A DNA stretch of 64,000 nt from Flavipsychrobacter sp. (GTDB lineage: Bacteria; Bacteroidota; Bacteroidia; Chitinophagales; Chitinophagaceae): positions 62,001 to 126,000 of the forward strand of contig JAEUVF010000015.1 of assembly GCA_016787265.1 (NCBI GenBank). Reading direction: 5' to 3'. The notes below the pieces were generated by a model. The model did not search any database. It saw nothing but the letters and a program-made list of their open reading frames with translations, and had not been told where the DNA came from. This document shows positions 58,201 to 64,000 of this stretch, in pieces (the stretch's first letter is position 1; every line of letters starts with the position of its first letter). The translations under genes were made by a program, and so were the position numbers.

Positions 58201-59091
58201 TTGGGCCAGCCGGCTTTACCTTTGCCATGTAAAACGCACACATTGCCCACGCCAAGAACACATATTATCCGGCAACTGGAATCCATTTATGGCAAAACAG
58301 AGTCTGGCTATATCGCCGATCTGGTTTTGGAAAAATTGTCCGGATTGCCCAAACGGGAGGTCAGAAACCTGCAGGTTAACAATCTTTCGGAAAAACAACA
58401 GCTGCTCCTGGAGGAAATGCTGGAACAATTGCAACAACACCGGCCGGTCCAATATGTGATCAATGAAGCCTGGTTCCAGGAAATGCCTTTTTATGTAGAT
58501 GAGCGGGTGCTTATACCCCGGCCCGAAACAGAGGAATTGGTAGAATGGGTGGTAAAGGATCTCAAATCCGAAACAGCGCCCACGATTTTAGACATTGGAT
58601 CTGGTAGCGGATGTATTCCTATCAGTCTTGCTAAAAAACTACCTTCTGCAAAGGTCCATAGCTGTGATATCAGCAGTGAAGCCTTATCTGTAGCGCAGTT
58701 GAATGCTGCACATTTACAAGCCATCGTACAATGGCATGAACTGGATTTCCTGGATGCGACCAACTGGGAGCAATTGCCTATGCCTGACTGCATCGTCAGC
58801 AACCCACCCTATATTCCAAAAACAGGGGCAACCGAAATGAGTGCGCATGTGGTGAAGTATGAACCAGGCATTGCCTTGTTTGTGCCCGATGAAGATCCCT
58901 ATATATTTTACAAAGCCATTGCAGGGTTTGCGCAATCGGGATGCCAACCCGGAACTGTCATTTACCTTGAAATACATGAAGACCTTGCTGCGGGTGTACA
59001 GGAAACACTTCAGCAAGCCGGTATTAACAGCATTGAAATCCGCAGGGATATGCAGGGAAAGGAACGCATGATCAAAGCGATCCGCTCCTGA
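58201..59091 (+). CDS. prmC: Peptide chain release factor glutamine methyltransferase
   Basis: A 296-residue methyltransferase (from the TTG at 58201) that methylates the GGQ glutamine of release factors. The SAM-binding motif is ILDIGSGSGCIPISLA and the NPPY motif is IVSNPPYIPKTG; the N-terminal helical domain ends RPVQYVINEAWF. No in-frame ATG occurs near the start: the TTG at 58201, 58222 or 58243 must serve. Residues before THIIRQLESIYG do not match the family, so the shorter starts are likely. It converges with exbD, with no gap. Confidence 0.93.
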   Translation: MGQPALPLPCKTHTLPTPRTHIIRQLESIYGKTESGYIADLVLEKLSGLPKREVRNLQVNNLSEKQQLLLEEMLEQLQQHRPVQYVINEAWFQEMPFYVDERVLIPRPETEELVEWVVKDLKSETAPTILDIGSGSGCIPISLAKKLPSAKVHSCDISSEALSVAQLNAAHLQAIVQWHELDFLDATNWEQLPMPDCIVSNPPYIPKTGATEMSAHVVKYEPGIALFVPDEDPYIFYKAIAGFAQSGCQPGTVIYLEIHEDLAAGVQETLQQAGINSIEIRRDMQGKERMIKAIRS

Positions 59092-59496
59092 TTACTGTAC
59101 ACCGTTTTTATCCACCGCCAATACGGATCTGGCTCCTAATTCCCGGGCTACCCGCATTACTGCTACTACATTTTCCACCGGCACATTTTTATCAGCATTG
59201 ATCACCACGGAAGGCTGATCAGTTTCTTTTGCCAGGATGGGTTGCAGTTTGGATTTCAGCTCCTCCAGGCTCACTTTGGAGGTTCCTACATAAAACTGGT
59301 TATTCGCGTCAATGGATACCACCACCGTTTGTTTGGCCTTGGTATCGCTTTTGGCTTTAGGCTGAGAGAGCTTGATTACATTGGGATTGGCCAGTGTAGA
59401 AACAATCAGAAAGAAGAGCAGCAGAATGAACAGAATGTCATTCAGTGCTCCGGTATGAACTTCGGCATGTCCTCTTAATCGACGTTTTAAATTCAT
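59092..59496 (-). CDS. exbD: Biopolymer transport protein ExbD/TolR
   Basis: A 134-residue protein with one N-terminal membrane helix (DILFILLLFFLIVSTLANPNV) that carries the conserved aspartate of the proton channel (Asp21 in GALNDILFILL) and a periplasmic domain of mixed strands (VVSIDANNQFYVG; SVVINADKNVPVENV). With ExbB it turns the proton gradient into movement for TonB-dependent uptake. It is 6 bases from the exbB stop. Confidence 0.93.
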   Translation of the reverse strand: MNLKRRLRGHAEVHTGALNDILFILLLFFLIVSTLANPNVIKLSQPKAKSDTKAKQTVVVSIDANNQFYVGTSKVSLEELKSKLQPILAKETDQPSVVINADKNVPVENVVAVMRVARELGARSVLAVDKNGVQ

Positions 59497-59502
59497 GTTC
59501 GC

Positions 59503-60201
59503 TTATCTGGTAGGTTCCTGAAGGGTATCAATGAAATCGGAGCTGGCAACTTCCATGCGGTTTACGGTTTTATCCACCTGGGCATTTAAAAAACTATGTC
59601 CCACATAAGCCAGCAAACCAATGATCAATCCGGTTGCGGAAGTGATCATCTTCACATAAATACCACTGGCGATGGTGCTGAGGGTATACTCTCCGGTTGA
59701 AGAAATGCCGTAGAACAACTGCACCATCCCTACGATGGTACCGAGGAATCCAAACATGGGCGCAATGCCCGAAACCAGCGACAATACAGAGAGGTTTCTT
59801 TCCAGTTTGTACATTTCCAGGCGGCCAACATTCTCCATGCTTTTTTCAATTGCATCAATGGGTTTACCAATTCGCTGAATACCCTTATCAATGATTCTTG
59901 CAACGGGGTTATTGGTGTTCTTGGCCAGCGATCGGGCAGCAGCCACATTGCCGCTCAGGATATGATCCTTGATAATGCTCATGAAGTTCTCATCAATCTT
60001 ACTGGCTTTATTGATGGCCAGGTAGCGCTCGAAAAAGAAATACACAGCAATTACCAGCAATAAAAACAGGGGAATCATCAGCGGCCCGCCCTGGAAGAGC
60101 AGACTGATCATACTGAGATCTTTGTTTTCATTGGTAGCAGCCTGGGCAGCATTGGCTATCTGTTGAGCCGTATCTGCAATCTGAAGAAGAAACAAATTCA
60201 T
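59503..60201 (-). CDS. exbB: MotA/TolQ/ExbB proton channel family protein
   Basis: A 232-residue protein with three membrane helices (about 33-53, 150-170, 185-210). The N-terminal 28 residues are Gln/Ala/Thr-rich (DTAQQIANAAQAAT) with a short leader-like start. The channel signature is ISSTGEYTLSTIASGIYVKMITSATGLIIG. It pairs with exbD to power TonB. The gene is about 80 bases downstream of the slipin gene. Confidence 0.92.
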   Translation of the reverse strand: MNLFLLQIADTAQQIANAAQAATNENKDLSMISLLFQGGPLMIPLFLLLVIAVYFFFERYLAINKASKIDENFMSIIKDHILSGNVAAARSLAKNTNNPVARIIDKGIQRIGKPIDAIEKSMENVGRLEMYKLERNLSVLSLVSGIAPMFGFLGTIVGMVQLFYGISSTGEYTLSTIASGIYVKMITSATGLIIGLLAYVGHSFLNAQVDKTVNRMEVASSDFIDTLQEPTR

Positions 60202-60282
60202 CTGGTTGGTTTATTCTTTTGTCGGGTGTGAAAATAAGGCTATTATTTGCTAAGGAATTCTAAAGATTCTACCATAACCGGA

Positions 60283-61212
60283 TCAGGCACCTACCTGCTT
60301 TACCATCATGGCCTGTATTTGCTTCATGGTTTTCTCCATTCCTTCGGCACTGCCATCGAGGAAAATAACATTCCCTTTACCATATTCAGCAAAGTTTTTC
60401 ACGGCTTCGGTCCACATACTGAAGAGAATCACATTCGTATCCAGGTTAGCCTGGCGCATGCGATCTGCTGCCTCGCTCATACCCTTGGCCACTTCTTCTC
60501 TGAAGAGTGCCACCCCCTGACCTCTCAGGCGGGCTGCTTCTCTTTCCGCTTCTGCGGCAATTTTGATAGCATTTCCTTCCGCTTCCGCACCCTTGGTTTT
60601 GGTGATCAGCAAAGCCTGTCCCTCGTTTTCTGCAGCAGCTTTCAGGTTGTGTGAAGCAACCACGCGGCTCATGGAATCCATGATCACCTGGTCAAATGTG
60701 ATATCATTGATCTGAAGATCCAGCAGGTGGTAGCCCCATTCTTCCAGCAGTTGGTCGATCTGGTCTTTTACATATTCCACGATTTCTTTCCGAAGTGCAA
60801 GAATTTCTGCCTGGCGTTTAGTTGCCACAAAGGAGCGGATGGTTCCTTCAATTGTGCGACTTAAGGCCTGCATCAGGTCGCGATCGCTGATGAATTTAAA
60901 AGCTACTTTTTTGATGGTATCTTCCTGTTCATTCTGTACGGAATAGAGCAACATGTTTTTAAAATAAACATTTGCCTGGTCTGCCGTAACCGCCTGGAAC
61001 TCCAGTTCCACTGAACGGTTCTGCACAGACACCCTTTTGGAGATCTGTTCAATAAAGGGAATGATGAAATTAAGTCCGGGTAAGAGGATACGCCGGTACT
61101 TGCCAAACATGGTAACCACCCCAATCGAACCCTGGTTAATGGTTTTCAATCCGGCAAATACCACCAGGATTACAATAAGAATCCACCAACTGGAAGTAAG
61201 AAGATCTAACAT
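60283..61212 (-). CDS. Slipin/stomatin-type SPFH (Band 7) protein
   Basis: A 309-residue protein with one N-terminal membrane segment (about 5-22), a Band 7/SPFH domain (about 25-190: FGKYRRILLPGLNFIIPF, VEYVKDQIDQLLEEWG) and a C-terminal coiled helix (AEAEGNAIKIAAEAEREAARLRGQG). These proteins form membrane scaffolds and often pair with NfeD, which is not in this window. The C-terminus faces the cytosol. It is separated from exbB by about 80 bases. Confidence 0.9.
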   Translation of the reverse strand: MLDLLTSSWWILIVILVVFAGLKTINQGSIGVVTMFGKYRRILLPGLNFIIPFIEQISKRVSVQNRSVELEFQAVTADQANVYFKNMLLYSVQNEQEDTIKKVAFKFISDRDLMQALSRTIEGTIRSFVATKRQAEILALRKEIVEYVKDQIDQLLEEWGYHLLDLQINDITFDQVIMDSMSRVVASHNLKAAAENEGQALLITKTKGAEAEGNAIKIAAEAEREAARLRGQGVALFREEVAKGMSEAADRMRQANLDTNVILFSMWTEAVKNFAEYGKGNVIFLDGSAEGMEKTMKQIQAMMVKQVGA

Positions 61213-61236
61213 ATTCGAATTTTGAGTTTAATATAA

Positions 61237-62490
61237 CTATTCTGAAGCGTTCTTTTCCCAAAGCTGCACCAATTCTACCAATACTGCTAATGATTTTTCC
61301 ATATCCTGTACACTTACGTATTCCTGTTTGCTATGGAGCGACATTTCTCCTGTAAACAGATTCGGACAGGGAAGTCCCATAAAGGAAAGGCGCGCACCAT
61401 CTGTACCACCTCTTATTGGAAATTTCCGGGGCTGAATACCACAGTTTAGCATAGCCTGTTCTGCCAGGGCTGTCACCTGCGGATGATGCTGCAGCACCTC
61501 CTTCATGTTGCGGTATTGTTCCTTCACTTCATAGGTGGTTCGGGCACCGGGGTATTTCAATACGATTTCATCTGCCAGGTGTTGCAGCAAAAATTCATGC
61601 ACACCCAGTTTCTGCGTTTCAAAGTCGCGGATAATAAAATCCACCTGGGCCAATTCTGCGGATCCGGTGATTCGAACCGGATGCACAAACCCTTCTCTGC
61701 CTTCCGTAACCTCGGGAGCCAGCTTTTCTTTTGGAAGTGCGGCAACAAATTCACCAGCCAGTTTTATGGCATTGATCATTTTGCCTTTCGCAGAACCTGG
61801 GTGAGCTGCAATACCATGGAAGTAAACTGTCATGCCATCTGCGGAAAAGTTCTCATCCTCCAGGCTGCCAAGTTCACCGGCATCGAGGGTATAGGCGATA
61901 TCAGCACCCAGTTTTTTCAGATTCACCTTGTCTACTCCCCTTCCGATTTCCTCATCCGGGGTAAAGAGTATTTTAATGGCTCCGTGTTGAATCTGCGGAT
62001 GAGCAGTTAGATAAGCCGCCAGTTCCATTATGATGGCAACACCTGCTTTATCATCAGCGCCTAATAAAGTTGTTCCGGAAGCCGTAATAATATCGTCCCC
62101 GATTTTTTCTTTTAAATAGGGATGTTCGGCAGTTGTGATCACCTGGGAAGGATCATGAGGTAAAACGATGGGATCCCCTTTGTAAGCTTCATGAACAATT
62201 GGCTGTACGCCTGAACCACTGCAATCCGGTGCCGTATCCACATGAGAGCAAAAACAGATCACCGGAACTTTTCGGCTACTGGTAGCCGGGATCGTCGCAT
62301 ATACGTAGCCGTAATCATCCAGTTCGGCGTCTTTGACCCCGAGGCCAAGCAACTCCTGCACCAGCAAACGCGACAGGTCCTTTTGCTTTTCCGTGCTGGG
62401 CTGGGAAGTACTGAGCGGATCACTTTGTGTATCGATCTGAACATATCGAAGCAACCGATCTTTTACTGCTGTTCGAACCATTTCCGGCAT
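61237..62490 (-). CDS. pepT: Peptidase T (tripeptidase)
   Basis: A 417-residue M20B peptidase that cuts N-terminal residues from tripeptides. Zinc ligands are in CFCSHVDTAPDCSG and LLGADDKAGVAIIMELA; the catalytic glutamate is in ILFTPDEEIGRGVDKV, and the C-terminal histidine in FTGEMSLHSKQEYVS. The dimerisation insert of about 110 residues between them is intact. It is cytosolic and stands between the slipin gene and the CPBP protease. Confidence 0.94.
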   Translation of the reverse strand: MPEMVRTAVKDRLLRYVQIDTQSDPLSTSQPSTEKQKDLSRLLVQELLGLGVKDAELDDYGYVYATIPATSSRKVPVICFCSHVDTAPDCSGSGVQPIVHEAYKGDPIVLPHDPSQVITTAEHPYLKEKIGDDIITASGTTLLGADDKAGVAIIMELAAYLTAHPQIQHGAIKILFTPDEEIGRGVDKVNLKKLGADIAYTLDAGELGSLEDENFSADGMTVYFHGIAAHPGSAKGKMINAIKLAGEFVAALPKEKLAPEVTEGREGFVHPVRITGSAELAQVDFIIRDFETQKLGVHEFLLQHLADEIVLKYPGARTTYEVKEQYRNMKEVLQHHPQVTALAEQAMLNCGIQPRKFPIRGGTDGARLSFMGLPCPNLFTGEMSLHSKQEYVSVQDMEKSLAVLVELVQLWEKNASE

Positions 62491-62524
62491 GATTGATTAA
62501 TTTTCGTCCCAAATTACAGTATTG

Positions 62525-63325
62525 ATGGCAAAGCAGTGGAGAGCAATCATTTTCACCTTACTTTTTTTAAGTCTGTTGATCGGTGGCGGATGGATCGGCA
62601 CCCTGCTGGGACTGGACCTCTATCTTACCACATTGTTCCTGGCAGTGCTTTCAACCTTACTTGCCTTTGGCTTTCGAAAACTTGTAGATCAGGAAAGTAT
62701 TGGCTCGATGGGTTGGAAATGGAAGGGATTTGAAACCGATTTTGCAGTAGGGAATTTATTCGCGGTAGCAATATTAGGAGCAGGCACTTGCGGATTACTC
62801 TTACTGGGTGCAATTGAATGGAGTGGTGTGGAATGGAATAGCAGCGCATTTTTTAATTCTCTGCTGTTAATGATGATAGTGGCTGTATATGAAGAGCTGA
62901 CCTTTCGGGGTTATATCCAGAACAACCTGATGGAAAGTATACATCCTTTGAAAGCCTGGGTAATTACTGCCATCATCTTTGCTTTTTTTCATGGCAGCAA
63001 TCCGAATGGATCCTTTCTGGGAACATTTAATGTGTTTCTTGCGGGATTGTTATTAGGAGTGAATTATCTCTATACGCGCAACCTCTGGTTTGGCATCGGA
63101 CTGCATTTCACCTGGAATTTTTTACAGGGACCCGTATTGGGATTTGGAGTAAGCGGTTTACGTTTGCCATCTGTCTTAAGTCAATACCAGCAGGGCGCTG
63201 AATTATGGACAGGAGGAGCGTTTGGATTTGAAGCATCCTTACTAAACACCCTATTATGCCTAATGGTTACGGCGCTGTTGTTTTGGGTTTACGGAAAGCA
63301 GCATAACAAAAAATGGTTGCCCTAA
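62525..63325 (+). CDS. CPBP-family intramembrane protease-like protein
   Basis: A 266-residue protein from the ATG at 62525, with about seven or eight membrane helices. The CPBP (ABI) motifs are EELTFRGYIQN (motif 1, EExxxR), FFHGSNPN (motif 2) and LHFTWNFLQG (motif 3), which make up the metal-dependent or acid-based active site. Relatives process prenylated proteins or peptides. The target is unknown. It ends in a bidirectional terminator shared with the FKBP gene. Confidence 0.9.
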   Translation: MAKQWRAIIFTLLFLSLLIGGGWIGTLLGLDLYLTTLFLAVLSTLLAFGFRKLVDQESIGSMGWKWKGFETDFAVGNLFAVAILGAGTCGLLLLGAIEWSGVEWNSSAFFNSLLLMMIVAVYEELTFRGYIQNNLMESIHPLKAWVITAIIFAFFHGSNPNGSFLGTFNVFLAGLLLGVNYLYTRNLWFGIGLHFTWNFLQGPVLGFGVSGLRLPSVLSQYQQGAELWTGGAFGFEASLLNTLLCLMVTALLFWVYGKQHNKKWLP

Positions 63326-63340
63326 GGACAACCACTTTTT
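63308..63340. terminator. Bidirectional terminator between the CPBP and FKBP genes
   Basis: TGGTTG at 63314-63319 pairs with CAACCA at 63329-63334, with inner CC/GG pairs. It has an A-tract on the left and a T-tract on the right and overlaps the last codons of the CPBP gene. Confidence 0.7.
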
Positions 63341-63361
63341 AGTTACTTGAATCAAGCCGGA

Positions 63362-63817
63362 TTAGGGCATGATGATGCGGGAAGGTGCACCAACAATCTC
63401 AACCAGTTCAATGTCGAAAACCAGGTCTTCACCAGCCAGCGGATGATTGGCATCCAGCAGGATAGCAGTTTCCTGGATTTCGGTAATAACAACAGGAACC
63501 ACCTGGCCCTGGCTGTTATTCAGATTCAGGCGCATACCCACTTCCAGCGGCATGTCGGCAGGAACCTGCTCCTTCGGGAATTCAATAATCATATCCGGAT
63601 TCTTGGGACCATACGCGTCATCAACAGGAATATGCACGGTTTTCTTATCTCCCACAATCATCCCCATCACACCGTTGTCAAAACCAGCGATTACCATTTG
63701 GCTTCCTACCTGAAATTCCAATGGCTCCCGACCTTCTGAACTATCGAAAGTGGTACCATCGGTAAGGCGACCATGGTAATGAACCTTTACGGTATCGCCA
63801 GACTGTACTTGTTGCAT
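63362..63817 (-). CDS. FKBP-type peptidyl-prolyl isomerase (SlyD-like)
   Basis: A 151-residue cis-trans prolyl isomerase. The FKBP core is VKVHYHGRLTDGTTFDSSEG and the insert-in-flap region VDDAYGPKNPDMIIEFPKEQ of the SlyD group; the end MLDANHPLAG-like (ILLDANHPLAGEDLVFDIELVEI) is the usual closing strand. SlyD's metal-binding His-rich tail is absent. It is cytosolic and likely a folding helper. A terminator separates it from the CPBP gene. Confidence 0.94.
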   Translation of the reverse strand: MQQVQSGDTVKVHYHGRLTDGTTFDSSEGREPLEFQVGSQMVIAGFDNGVMGMIVGDKKTVHIPVDDAYGPKNPDMIIEFPKEQVPADMPLEVGMRLNLNNSQGQVVPVVITEIQETAILLDANHPLAGEDLVFDIELVEIVGAPSRIIMP

Positions 63818-63902
63818 AAAAAAAATTTAAATTGATCAAATCAGGGCACAAGGTAAGGGAAAACCGGCAGAGCGCCTGCTACCAATCCGTTATATTTGAG
63901 CC

Positions 63903-64000
63903 ATGAAAAGGATTTTTTTTGTACTGCTTTTCGGCCTGTTTAGTGCCGTAGATATTTTTGCCCAACGGGTTGAACCGGGCGCTGAGCAACTCGATCAATA
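63903..64000 (+). CDS. Exported protein, N-terminus only
   Basis: The last 98 bases hold 32 codons starting MKRIFFVLLFGLFSAVDIFAQ, a clear signal peptide with a cleavage site after IFAQ, and RVEPGAEQLDQ. The gene runs out of the window. Function cannot be told from this part. Confidence 0.7.
   Translation, partial: MKRIFFVLLFGLFSAVDIFAQRVEPGAEQLDQ

Overview
This window looks like a chromosomal segment from a member of the Bacteroidota, most likely the Chitinophagaceae or a close relative. The reasons are: promoters of the TAnnTTTG type, the futalosine menaquinone genes (mqnB, mqnD), a PafA-type phosphatase, GMC oxidoreductase with a gluconate-dehydrogenase-subunit-3 partner, a kynureninase plus glutaryl-CoA dehydrogenase, and many Bacteroidota-type secreted proteins. 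Gene density is high and both strands are used in short operons. No rRNA, tRNA, CRISPR array, prophage or complete insertion sequence was seen. Most of the window is ordinary housekeeping chromosome.

Layout. 1-5.0 kb: nucleoid-associated protein, DinB-like protein, a Cys/Met PLP enzyme with an SSAT-like acetyltransferase, fabD. 4.9-7.8 kb: folE and a PTPS-family gene, then mqnB-mqnD. 7.8-13.2 kb: photolyase, class IV aminotransferase, a small membrane ORF, tex, an alpha/beta hydrolase. 13.3-18.3 kb: cystathionine beta-synthase, a 635-base gene-free stretch full of inverted repeats, a BtuF-like protein, an unrecognised protein with kinase-like motifs, fbaA. 18.4-27.6 kb: M16 peptidase, PafA-like phosphatase, alpha-oxoamine synthase, thioredoxin, ubiX, an AraC regulator, lolA. 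27.7-39 kb: ftsK, an orphan sensor kinase, DUF423, aroK, gcdH, pyrF, kynU, an SDR, apbC/mrp, a carboxypeptidase-regulatory-like secreted protein. 39-50.3 kb: 3-hydroxyacyl-CoA dehydrogenase, an ECF sigma operon, a large lipoprotein, YdcF, YigZ, ribD, a phytanoyl-CoA dioxygenase-like gene, EcsC, a GMC oxidoreductase pair. 50.4-64 kb: a double-thioredoxin protein, a radical SAM protein, a Bax-inhibitor-1 protein, a frameshifted VOC gene beside a ParE-type toxin-antitoxin pair, HPP protein, cold-shock protein, SDR, prmC, exbB-exbD, a slipin, pepT, a CPBP protease, an FKBP and the start of a secreted protein.

The parts worth a second look are these. (1) The inverted-repeat-rich stretch at 14.68-15.22 kb, which has its own TTG-N20-TACTTTTG promoter match and may encode a structured RNA. 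(2) A family of purine/pyrimidine-biased stuttering repeats seen at six or more places; it lies between genes and has run into coding ends (tex C-terminus, upstream of mqnD, 3' end of the VOC gene). (3) The protein at 16.13-17.17 kb, which keeps Lys, Glu, HRD-like and DFG-like positions of a kinase fold but is otherwise unrecognised. (4) A roughly 21-base periodic array and a phased CCTACG triplet between 54.59 and 54.79 kb. No complete new system is evident; items 1-3 are the best candidates for undescribed biology.
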